Shown: positions 59,301 to 64,000 of the stretch, piece after piece
Position numbering within the stretch: position 1 is the stretch's first letter
Layout of the letters: every line of letters starts with the position of its first letter
Source of the DNA: Piezodorus guildinii
Taxonomy: Eukaryota > Arthropoda > Insecta > Hemiptera > Pentatomidae
Assembly (NCBI GenBank): GCA_023052935.1
Contig: CM041294.1
Coordinates: 88,272,616-88,336,615, forward strand
DNA length: 64,000 nt
Direction of reading: 5' to 3'
Program-made: the position numbers and the translations under genes
The notes under the pieces: generated by a model
Databases searched by the model: none
What the model was told of the DNA's origin: nothing
What the model saw: the letters and a program-made list of their open reading frames with translations, nothing else

Positions 59301-61780
59301 CCATCAGTGTAGCAATTTATGCCATGATTGGTTCTGTGATTCCTTGATTTATCAATTGTCACATTGTACCTGGTACTAATGAATTTCTGGATTTGTAATT
59401 TTGAGGGCATCGCTAGGAAATATTTTCCTTTAGCCTGCAAAGTAGTTTACAGTGTCTGTTGTAAGTGAACTTACTAGAACACTTTTTTAATTTAGCAAAG
59501 CAATAGAATGTTCTAAACGCTTGAGCTTCAACCTCTAGATTTAGAGGCATGATGTTCATCATTGTCTCCATAGCAGCTCTAGGAGTTGATCTCATTGCAC
59601 CTGTTATCATAAGGCAAGCAAGCGTTTGCAGTTTTTCTAGTGCAATTTTTTGCTCCCAATGTGGGCCCTCTGCCACCAAATGGCAGAGGAGTATGGTAAC
59701 ATTGGTCAAATGGCCGTTGTGTAAAGCCAATAGACAATTTGGGGTTTGAGTCCCCAAACATTATTGACTGCATTTTAGCATGCCCAAAGGCATTTTAGAA
59801 CTTTGCCCGCAATGAAGATGTGATTATTTCACAGCAATTTGTGGTCAAGTATGACTCCTAGATGCTTTATCTTTGTGTACCATTTATGATAGGTAAGTTG
59901 ATGTTTACCTTTCTTTTAGGCGTGAAGGTACAGACATTAATCTTTTGTGGATTGATGTTGAGTCCTGAGGTTTTACACCAATCACAAAGAATGCGTATAG
60001 CGCTTTTGAGTAATAACGATGTCACGCATTGATGTTTGCCACCTATCAGGATAGCAATAGTCTGTTTATCTTTGTGTGTAAAAGTCTTGGGAGTTAAACA
60101 CTTAAGTAGAGGTTATAATACTCCACCATATGGGCAACCCCCATATGATTTGATCCTCAGTACAGTATTTGCTAATTCTGATCTAGGGTTCTGCTTTCGA
60201 GCATAGCCATTATCCAGCCTCTGATGACTGGATCTACATCGCAGTCAATCAAGGTGCTCAAGATAATGTTATAGGGAGTACGGTAATAATCGCCTTCAAT
60301 ATCAATGAAGGTGTCTAGCATAATCTCTTTCTGTTCCAGAGATAATTTAATTCTGGAAACTGGACTGTATAAAGCTAATTCGCACAATTTACCAGCCTGG
60401 TAGGTGAATTGAAGTGAGTGTAATGGTTTATTAATTATTGAGTGTTCTCTTATATGCCTGTGTAAGATTTTTTGCAGAATTTTCATCAGAAAAGAGTACA
60501 GGCAGATAGGTCTGAATGATTTAGGGTTCATGAAAGTTCTATTCCCAGGTTTGGAGATGTAGCAAAGTTTGGATTCCCTCCAACTGACTGATACATAATT
60601 TAGTGCTATGCTACTTCTGAACAGTATAAAGAGGTATTGTTTGAAGATTGGGATGACTTTCACTTATTTCCGTTGTTAAAATCTATTTAAGAAAATTTAA
60701 ATACATTTAGAGATAAAATTAAATTGTTAAAGAATAGATTAAATTGAATTTGAATAGCTACATGTGTTTTATTGAATAATCTATAATATTTATATCTACA
60801 ACAATCGATTAGTTTCACCGGCTTTTCATCACTCCATCAACTTTTACAGGACTTGGTCATTTAGACTCAGGGGACCTTAAAATGTGTATTTCCGGTGAAA
60901 ACTCAAATTTGAAGATTTTCACGATCACAATACTTTCCCTTGTTGTATATTTCATATATAGGTAAGTGAAAGTAATAATAAGTCTCAAGTGCCAAAATAT
61001 AATATTAAATTTAAAAAACTGGAACTCTAGTTAATTAGCACACTATAATGGACACAAAAACTAAAAATTAACAAGCTTTGCAGAACACCCAAAAATCAAT
61101 ATAATATAATACTATTATTAAGATACAATAAAAATATCAAAATGAGATATAGATAATTTAATAAAGAAAATTTTTTCATACCTTTTCATTAAAATTGCTT
61201 GACCAGACATCATTGGTCCAAACATCAGCGTTCTTTGGGTTTTACATTTTAGCCGTAATCTTTCAATCATATCACTTTTATTTCCTTTGATATCAAGCCT
61301 ATGTTCCTTACACAGAACCTTAACCTCATCCTTTTCCAAAATATCAAGAACATCCTGAATAGGCTCGTTGGAGAAATCTGAGTTAACAAGAAAATAGTAG
61401 GTGATTAACACTATGAGAGAATAACAAATGAGGTAAACACTGGATAAATCAACAAAGACAATACGTTTACCTGTTGTTACGAACCCTTTACTCTCAAGAT
61501 GCTGTATGGATGATGGTAAATCTTTTACAAAGAAATATGAAATCCTTTTGTATCTAATCCAGGCATACTGTCTAGCAAATAATCGAGCATATAGTCTTTG
61601 ATCAATAGCATCAAGTTCTCGAAATGAAGTAGCTATTGACTGAACATCTTTGACATTTCTCAACCAAGGCAGATTTGAGACAGGAGTAGAAAGTAGAAAA
61701 TTGATAAGGCCTTCAGAAAAAAAGTTTTCATATTTATCTGTGTTGATTTTCAGATCTTTGGCTTTTTCTTTAGAGGACAT
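41240..61780 (-). CDS. FAN1: FAN1, Fanconi-associated nuclease 1 (twelve exons)
   Basis: Exons: 61471-61780, 61182-61377, 55216-55437, 50281-50412, 49754-49930, 49172-49238, 48899-49098, 48539-48654, 47584-47744, 44156-44278, 42357-42485 and 41278-41389 (or to the stop at 41240-41242). The product is about 650-660 residues. FAN1 is a nuclear structure-specific nuclease that trims 5' flaps and acts in interstrand crosslink repair. Family landmarks appear in order: an N-terminal helical block (LYARLFARQYAWIRYKRISY), a SAP-like segment (DILEKDEVKVLCKEHRLDIK), a TPR-like helical region, GIHDEG, and the VRR-NUC core GLPDLTLW...TEVKGPSD...QIKWL with the PD and E-x-K catalytic residues. The ubiquitin-binding zinc finger of vertebrate FAN1 is absent, either lost, as possible in insects, or on exons not seen. 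Confidence 0.9.
41425..42313 (+). repeat. Dispersed ACTTTCACTTACC-type repeat, near-complete copy in FAN1 intron
   Basis: Starts TCTGGTGCACACTACAACGA, ACTTTCACTTACC, and ends TTCATATATAG-like and GTGAAAGTAATAA. About 890 bp, with recurrent internal blocks (TTTATCGGTTTTTCATCACT and ACGATCGCAATA). No ORF of note. Family class unknown; a non-autonomous DNA element is the best guess. Confidence 0.7.
42357..42485 (-). CDS. FAN1: FAN1 exon 11 (catalytic PD motif)
   Basis: The acceptor is TTATTTTCAG and the donor is AAA|GTATTA. It encodes AQVFLSCLTTDVFLQIANYL, then IEDYRSRRSGLPDLTLWDSK. GLPDLTLW carries the catalytic Asp of the PD-(D/E)xK fold, as in FAN1 VRR-NUC domains. Confidence 0.92.
42540..44150. 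other. FAN1 intron, nothing firmly recognised
   Basis: AT-rich. A stretch at 43265-43400 reads as a short decayed peptide (SAPMSPLGAITHYVSAHGQI) that could be transposon-derived, but no family can be named. Confidence 0.3.
44156..44278 (-). CDS. FAN1: FAN1 exon 10
   Basis: Phase 0 at both ends, acceptor GACTTTAG, donor GAG|GTTATT (weak). It encodes KTLDEIAEDTAAGYLGKVTE, then KYFGIVGPVDWSLLEPGNLE. It corresponds to the FAN1 stretch containing a conserved Trp (DW-S/R) in the nuclease domain. Confidence 0.85.
44640..45290 (-). mobile_element. Jockey-type LINE fragment
   Basis: On minus: a decayed reverse transcriptase C-terminus with NTYNYLLKPLWTYASQVF (about 45000), KKTHIKKIHTF and the tail toward 44640. 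The YNYLLKPxWTY motif is typical of jockey ORF2. It contains several stops. Confidence 0.6.
45455..45695 (+). mobile_element. LINE 3' tail insertion with (ATT)n end
   Basis: Absent from sister copies of the host repeat, which read directly TTATTATCTAAAATAATCAG. The inserted part ends TATTGAATATAAATAAATAT then (TAT)n, the style of a short 5'-truncated CR1-type insertion. The flanking TATTATTATTATTATCT repeats may be its target duplication. Confidence 0.5.
45910..46854 (-). mobile_element. 5'-truncated jockey-type LINE with target-site duplication
   Basis: 945 bp flanked by TTTAGCTGTTA (45899-45909 and 46855-46865). The sister repeat copy at 37163 has the uninterrupted site. It carries an intact 219-codon ORF (46850-46191), the reverse transcriptase thumb region: LKINPTKSEAILFAKRRP, SLQYLGITLDKSLTF, HNKLIIYKSVIRPLITYASP. 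The lack of stops and a clean duplication imply recent insertion. It ends with AATAAAGTTTCTTTTCTC and no clear poly(A). Confidence 0.88.
47584..47744 (-). CDS. FAN1: FAN1 exon 9 (start of VRR-NUC domain, GIHDEG)
   Basis: The acceptor is ATTACAG and the donor is CAA|GTATTT. It encodes GIHDEGKLLVTCALACMWEV, then IFYDVEGVFHSELQSAPLDF and GSSGFYKRRQEIIQ. The Glu of GIHDEG corresponds to a conserved acidic residue near the metal site in FAN1. Confidence 0.9.
47965..48205 (-). repeat. SINE family B in FAN1 intron
   Basis: On minus: GGGTTCAAACCCGC (B-box), CCTAGGATTTTTTAATGGGA, GTTATGCTGTCCTTCGGAGG, ACTTGTTAAAGATCAC. Similar to the 22380 copy. The antisense head lies near 48190. Confidence 0.75.
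48539..48654 (-). CDS. FAN1: FAN1 exon 8
   Basis: The acceptor is CATCTTTCAG and the donor is TCAG|GTAATT. It encodes VTTSKKQVFVKNTEKGKEYS, then SVEEVARQHYMSTFGFSS with a split Gly codon. The EEVARQHYMSTFGF..GIH run corresponds to the FAN1 sequence just before the first active-site glutamate. Confidence 0.88.
48899..49098 (-). CDS. FAN1: FAN1 exon 7
   Basis: The acceptor is CCGTTTCAG and the donor is CCAAG|GTTTGC. It encodes MVDALVEGLKDPKVLTNYSI, then KAESMGKRKSLHSSLRTRLL and NYSPKTITIEATSAP. It aligns by eye with the FAN1 block containing the helical repeat and the start of the nuclease lobe (EGLADPEV-like and ITGR-like regions). Confidence 0.88.
49172..49238 (-). CDS. FAN1: FAN1 exon 6
   Basis: A short exon encoding GGRGNWYRELALVYEKQQ and then NHER, with donor AGA|GTAAGT. 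GRGNWYRELAL matches the conserved GRWWDRLAL-type motif of FAN1, which fixes the frame. The acceptor TGTTTTAG leaves one base (T) before the first codon, but exon 5 supplies only one base, so the junction lacks one nucleotide. Confidence 0.75.
49443..49670 (+). repeat. Dispersed ACTTTCACTTACC-type repeat, 3' fragment
   Basis: Shares AAAATTGCTGTAATATCTC, TTTTCACGATCGCAATACTA and TCTCATATATAGGTAAAATA with the 3' third of the family. It lies in a FAN1 intron between exons 5 and 6. Confidence 0.6.
49754..49930 (-). CDS. FAN1: FAN1 exon 5 (TPR-like helices)
   Basis: The acceptor is TGTTTTACAG and the donor is TTGG|GTAAGC. It encodes FLDEWKSKDMDYLMKFTPGR, then NYAYILSSGIEVLKKSEETW and EEAIEILQLLLGQKYFL. 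The run resembles the FAN1 segment where helices precede the conserved RGRW-type motif. It ends in phase 1, one base out of register with exon 6 as written. Confidence 0.85.
50281..50412 (-). CDS. FAN1: FAN1 exon 4 (TPR-like helices)
   Basis: The acceptor is CATTTTCAG and the donor is AAT AT|GTAAGT. It encodes EYEKSLVIVDEFVETKANKD, then WKKACVIINQCKIDFKLYID. Paired amphipathic helices of the middle domain are visible. Confidence 0.85.
50918..51027 (+). repeat. Penelope-type terminal fragment (second copy)
   Basis: Matches 6288-6390: TTTGAGCCGAAACATCAGCA, GACTGACTCCCGGTTATTTC, CACCTATGATAATTTC. The CUGANGA core is changed here (CTAATGATGG). The Harbinger element inserts directly at its 3' side. 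Confidence 0.5.
51231..51800 (+). repeat. 334 bp direct tandem duplication in the Harbinger ORF
   Basis: The segment from GTTTGTGTCAGTTTCAGTTT through AAGTAAGGAGGAATCC recurs 334 bp downstream with scattered differences, so it is not a very recent duplication. It duplicates the start codon region. Confidence 0.85.
51300..52650 (+). pseudogene. HARBI1-like Harbinger transposase, broken
   Basis: N-terminal part MNTISSDEYSTSDKHIIQLV and FIRRYRFRKETVLNMIDNFN, present twice with an offset of 334 bp (51300 and 51634). Then YQQVLSDIINIDKSTVYRII (HTH region), VIGAIDCTHIKI (first catalytic Asp, 52060-52095), FGDFWLLGDSSYGCKTYLLT (second Asp, 52258-52317) and IERAFSFMERRFPCLANGIR (Glu, 52380-52440), ending SRCKEMT at 52650. 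The DDE motifs survive, but stops and frameshifts near 51730, 51850, 52055 and 52130 break the gene. Confidence 0.85.
53280..54060 (-). mobile_element. Penelope-like element fragment with GIY-YIG nuclease
   Basis: On minus: LNVIYKINCIDYDKIYIGE (53575-53520), then TSKKITTRVKQHSNNCKN and TALAQHSIQPYHNFDF. The pattern Y-x-I-x-C...IYIGE...R...H is the GIY-YIG endonuclease that follows the reverse transcriptase in Penelope-like elements. Upstream (53760-53560) the linker HLSKEIKRTLVEFNSPQIKL reads toward it. Truncated at both ends and frame-broken. Confidence 0.7.
54405..54620 (+). mobile_element. Small LINE 3' remnant
   Basis: Reads QKWIIFYGHLLRINSDTLTK (54429-54488), the GHL.RI..LTK phrase of non-LTR ORF2 C-termini. 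Too short for classification. Confidence 0.4.
54621..55215. other. FAN1 intron, nothing recognised
   Basis: AT-rich. A T-rich tract lies at 55080-55126. Confidence 0.35.
55216..55437 (-). CDS. FAN1: FAN1 exon 3
   Basis: The acceptor is CTTTTCAG and the donor is GGA|GTATGT. It encodes SIKKILKCVKLCPEARDIFK, then LLNTYPHYRGEESKRVSDLA and YHKYNLRPVDVFGNIAKFK. The block matches the FAN1 segment that precedes the TPR-like helices. Phase 1 in, phase 2 out, consistent with both neighbours. Confidence 0.9.
55438..55860. other. FAN1 intron, nothing recognised
   Basis: AT-rich DNA ending in an A/T tract that serves as the tail of the SINE that follows. Confidence 0.35.
55840..56165 (-). repeat. tRNA-derived SINE (family A), best-preserved copy
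   Basis: On minus from 56162: GGAGTGGCATGGTCTAGTGG, ATAGAGC (A-box region), CCTGGGTTCAAATCCCGG (B-box) and the body CTCTATAAAGTTGGTACC, CTTGCACGGCCATTAGCC, ending in an A/T-rich tail. About 300 bp. It reveals the tRNA origin of the family. Confidence 0.8.
56170..57300 (+). mobile_element. LINE 3' part with RNase H, plus orientation
   Basis: RNase H: GIICYTDGSLIDSRSDAGVW (56390-56450), INIYTDSQAALGALNN (56573-56620), SVPGHTGFSGNEKADELAQK (56690-56750). Then a C-terminal domain FDGLSINRSKCLLSI, HYKLNYHMFKLGISS and a zinc-knuckle-like CRQEDETSFHIIC (57057-57102). It ends CQQKINK and an (AAAT)n tail at 57276-57298. R1/LOA-like architecture. The reverse transcriptase part is missing, and a few stops and frameshifts break it. 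Confidence 0.8.
57301..57945. other. Spacer between two convergent LINE copies
   Basis: FAN1 intron sequence of unknown nature. No ORF above background. Confidence 0.35.
57945..60655 (-). mobile_element. LINE copy, minus orientation, split by another LINE
   Basis: Reads 60663 to 59150, then resumes at about 58320 and ends near 57945. The RT is seen at 60663-60172 (SWRESKLCYISKPGNRTFMN, PKSFRPICLYSFLMKILQ, LHSLQFTYQAGKLCELALYS). A linking region with YWLYTT-like motifs follows, then RNase H GINCYTDGSLMDSGLGAGVW (about 59330) and the C-terminal HSLRFLDGLSINKSKFLLSL at 59224. It resumes with CRQEDETSFHIIC and MSLVAIANFRR-type antisense sequence at 58240-57990. Same family as the plus copy at 56170-57300. 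Degenerate. Confidence 0.75.
58405..59150 (-). mobile_element. Second LINE reverse transcriptase fragment nested in the first
   Basis: On minus: DPYQCGFRQGRSTTDQIFSL, LFVDFKSAYDSIE, FISTRGVRQGDALACLLFNM, MLAYADNIDIVGRS, AAKRIGLVVNED and FEHVSQFVYFGSLV. The conserved RT boxes appear in order, with YADN in place of YADD and an in-frame stop near 59055. It is bounded on both sides by parts of the surrounding LINE. Confidence 0.8.
60655..60980 (+). repeat. Dispersed ACTTTCACTTACC-type repeat, internally deleted copy
   Basis: Starts GACTTTCACTTATTTCCGTT and ends ATATATAGGTAAGTGAAAG. It retains the ends and drops about 550 bp of the centre. It abuts the LINE fragment. Confidence 0.65.
61182..61377 (-). 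CDS. FAN1: FAN1 exon 2 (SAP-like DNA-binding segment)
   Basis: The acceptor is AACTCAG and the donor is AAAAG|GTATGA. It encodes DFSNEPIQDVLDILEKDEVK, then LCKEHRLDIKGNKSDMIERL and RLKCKTQRTLMFGPMMSG. The leucine and lysine pattern with GNKSDMIERL is typical of a SAP helix-turn-helix that contacts DNA. The junction with exon 3 is phase-correct across a 5.7 kb repeat-filled intron. Confidence 0.9.
61471..61780 (-). CDS. FAN1: FAN1 exon 1 (N-terminal helical region)
   Basis: The first ATG of the recognisable region is at 61780. It encodes MSSKEKAKDLKINTDKYENF and onward to HLESKGFVTT with a split Gly codon, donor G|GTAAAC. The stretch FRELDAIDQRLYARLFARQY corresponds to the start of the FAN1 nuclease-associated region in vertebrates, so this may be the true start of a short FAN1 or follow unseen upstream exons. 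Confidence 0.8.
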
Positions 61781-62088
61781 TGTTAACTTATAACCTGATT
61801 GTAATAATATTGTGAATAAGATATAAGATAAAACATGAGATTATAACAATACTTCACTTCAAACATAGAGGTTTTACCGCCATATCCTGAGGTAGGGATG
61901 TAACAAGGAAACCTTATCAGGGAGCAGTTCCAAGGCAGGTAAATAATGTTACAATGGGATCGATAACAGGTACAGGTCAAATATGGACTGTTTCTTGAGT
62001 TTTCATCACTTACATTTATTTTTTATTTTCTAAAATTTTCTGTATAGATATATAGAAAAAATATTCCGAGATTAAGACTCCTTAGAGT

Positions 62089-62190
62089 TGGTTGATTATT
62101 CCGTCATTGAAACACTTCAAACAAGTAAACTTATCAATTGCGCCGAAGTTTCAGCCTAAATTGTAGGTCATCTTCAAGGCTGTGAAAAAC
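62089..62190 (-). repeat. Penelope-type terminal fragment (third, divergent copy)
   Basis: On minus: CCTTGAAGATGACCTACAAT, TTAGGCTGAAACTTCGGC, then GACGGAATAATCAACC. The same layout as 6288-6390: a UUGAAGA-like box, a short CCTA/TAGG stem, GAAAC, and a tail containing GGAATAATCA. Confidence 0.4.
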
Positions 62191-62239
62191 ACAAGTAACA
62201 ACCATCTTTCGACCATTTTTATTTAAAATCTTTCTTGTT

Positions 62240-62640
62240 ATTTTCAATTCGAGATGTTACGTTTTGTAATTCCTTCCCACACTGCTAAAAAATCTGCCAA
62301 GACAGGCGCAAAAAAATGTTCGAGATCAGATATCAAGGAATCGGACATTTGTTCAAAGACGACTACCAAATTTCAGATAATTGCGAATTGCGGCTCGGTG
62401 AGTAGCGGATTCCGAGAAAGTTGGTATTCGCTGATCCGACTGGTATACGTCCGAAAGGTAGGCTGAAGCGTCGATGTGAGGATTGCGTTAAGGCTGATCT
62501 CGGGGTCTTGGGCTTCAACGGTGAACATTGGACGAGTCTGTGTAGGCGGAATTTGGTGGCATCGGCATCGAACCTTCGGTTCGGTAAGCCTATTATTATT
62601 ATGATAAAATAAATAAGGATTATTTCATTGAAAATTGATT
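62240..62640 (+). mobile_element. LINE 3' end fragment
   Basis: Reads VFADPTGIRPKGRLKRRCED then CVKADLGVLGFNGEHWTSLC (62422-62540), the GxRPxGRxxxRW-CV-DL-LG-W motif near the end of jockey/RTE ORF2, followed by a short (TTA)n tract at 62594-62604. 5'-truncated. Confidence 0.65.
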
Positions 62641-63500
62641 GGTCTACAGCAGACAATCTAAAAAAGTATTGACAATTGACAGTGAGACATAAAATGCTAT
62701 GATGTGAATATATACATCAAATTAATTATTACCTATTAATTTCTTTGCAATATTATATGGTAAATTTATAGATCTATGTCAGGCTACACATATATTTGTC
62801 AGGAATCCAAGAAAAATCATAAGAATCGAATTGTTGATCTAGGACTTACAGAAATGAAACGATATCAGTAATTTGGAACAGCTTCGTTAGGGAATGGAAC
62901 GATTTAGAGCAGCTACACTATAGGTGATGACACATACTTGCTTAGAAGAAAGCAAAGGCAAAACTAAGAGGTATGTGTGAATCACATAAAAGGTGATAAA
63001 AATCATATAATAATTCTCCATTTGAAGTTTTAAATATTTCGTTTTACTTTTACTTTATCTTATTTATGTTTCAATAAGATAAGTTTTGATATATTTCTAA
63101 ATCCGCATTTAAGTTAAAAGTTGGATTTTTTATTACACCTATTTCCTCCTTGCTAGAGGTAAGAATATTTTTTTGACGTGACAACGTCTTATAAATTGAT
63201 GGGTGCATGAACGAAAAAGTTGTGTCCCGTTACCATGTACGTGAGCGCATGCGCAAGAGTCAGAGTTGATCGTCAAGGAGTGGGGGTAGTGTCTGTGATT
63301 GGTGCAACTACGTTAGATTTAACATTCTCGCGACATATATCTTGCGGCGAACAATTGTTGCTATAATATCGTACTTCTCATATCATCGTCCAGTAGTAAA
63401 TAGGATCTTGAGTGTAAAATCATAATTTCTGATGTAATATATGGTTGAAAAAATAAATTGTACTAATTCATTCATGCATCATTATTTATTTACTACATAT
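62641..63500. other. Unassigned DNA upstream of FAN1
   Basis: AT-rich, with a less AT-rich block at 63215-63350 (GTGAGCGCATGCGCAAGAG). No gene supported. Confidence 0.3.
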
Positions 63501-63551
63501 CATCTATTACTTATGTTTGTCGTTAACGTTGAGGTTGCCACGGTCAATGTC

Positions 63552-63574
63552 GCCACGGCGCGCAGCGCCGTGGC
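63552..63574. repeat. GC-rich perfect hairpin
   Basis: GCCACGGCGC, loop GCA, GCGCCGTGGC: a 10 bp perfect stem in otherwise AT-rich DNA, just before a dispersed-repeat copy. GC-rich hairpins of this kind mark 3' ends of some Helitron/Helentron elements, but no CTRR end is visible beside it. Confidence 0.6.
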
Positions 63575-63629
63575 CCGAGGGCACAACCGAGTTTTTTCGT
63601 TCCAACAGGTCGCAATTTGTACTAAAAAA

Positions 63630-64000
63630 ATCTGTTGCTGGCAACACACGACTTTCACTTACCTCCATTTTTAAAATCAATGAAAGAATTTTCAAACACA
63701 GAGATAAAAATACGTGAAACTATTAAAGAATTAATTAAATTGAATTTATATAGAAACATGTGTTTTATTAAAAAATCGATTATATTGTTATCTAAAATAA
63801 TCAATTTTATCTTCTTTTCATCACTCTCTATTAACTTTTGAAAGCTTGATTATAAGATAATATTTTTTTCTAAAATCTTTAGCTTTCCAACGGTATATCA
63901 TACATGTATATTACTGCTCTTATGTTCAAAAACAAAAAATTTCATTAAAAATATTTTTTTTTCAGTTTTTCCTTTAGTTGGGTATCGAATTCATTCAAGT
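63630..64000 (+). repeat. Dispersed ACTTTCACTTACC-type repeat, truncated by window edge
   Basis: Starts TCTGTTGCTGGCAACACACG, ACTTTCACTTACC, and continues with the usual body to the end of the window. Confidence 0.7.

Noticed and set aside
1..64000. CRISPR arrays, rRNA genes, bacterial operons, viral genomes
   Set aside because: No regular spacer-repeat array, no rRNA-like conserved blocks and no structural or replication genes of viruses were seen; all reverse transcriptase pieces fit non-LTR or Penelope-like elements, with no LTR pairs.

Overview
The window is AT-rich nuclear DNA from an arthropod, most likely an insect. The signs are split genes with GT-AG introns, a complete-looking FAN1 nuclease gene, a giant golgin-like coiled-coil gene, and a very dense, varied load of eukaryotic transposons (mariner, Tc1-like, Harbinger, piggyBac-like MITEs, Helitrons, several non-LTR retrotransposon clades, a Penelope-like element and tRNA-derived SINEs). 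Nothing bacterial, plasmid-like, phage-like or CRISPR-like is present. The species cannot be fixed from sequence alone.

Three host genes are supported. (1) Positions 1-30726, minus strand: the 5' part of a long coiled-coil, golgin-like gene. The start codon is at 30726, eight small exons are scattered over 25 kb, and one enormous exon runs from 5018 off the left edge. About 2,000 residues are visible and no stop is reached. (2) Positions 31249-31694, plus strand: a small two-exon gene of unknown function, divergent from gene 1 and separated from it by about 520 bp that probably holds a shared promoter. (3) Positions 41240-61780, minus strand: FAN1, a structure-specific DNA repair nuclease, in twelve exons carrying a SAP-type segment, a helical middle region and the VRR-NUC catalytic domain.

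Everything else is intronic or intergenic and mostly mobile DNA. 5.2-25 kb (introns of gene 1): SINEs, an internally deleted mariner with intact ends nested in another repeat, a chimeric Tc1-like/mariner ORF, a short Helitron, a TTAA-bounded MITE, and LINE and mariner remnants. 26-28 kb: a LINE 3' end split by a dispersed repeat. 33.8-38.9 kb (intergenic): a textbook short Helitron, a 400 bp near-palindrome, LINE fragments and a tandem duplication. 40-61 kb (FAN1 3' flank and introns): a deleted mariner, a jockey-type insertion with target duplication, a PIF/Harbinger element containing a Penelope-like fragment, and two inverted LINE copies, one split by a second LINE. 62-64 kb: LINE and dispersed-repeat fragments and a GC-rich hairpin.

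A dispersed repeat bounded by ACTTTCACTTACC and its reverse complement recurs about ten times and acts as a landing pad for other elements. Several one-base frame breaks in otherwise conserved exons look like homopolymer errors in the assembly rather than gene decay. I found no convincing new multi-gene system. The most unusual items are the Tc1/mariner chimeric ORF, the repeated Trp motif in the golgin, and the hammerhead-like motifs in Penelope-type repeats.
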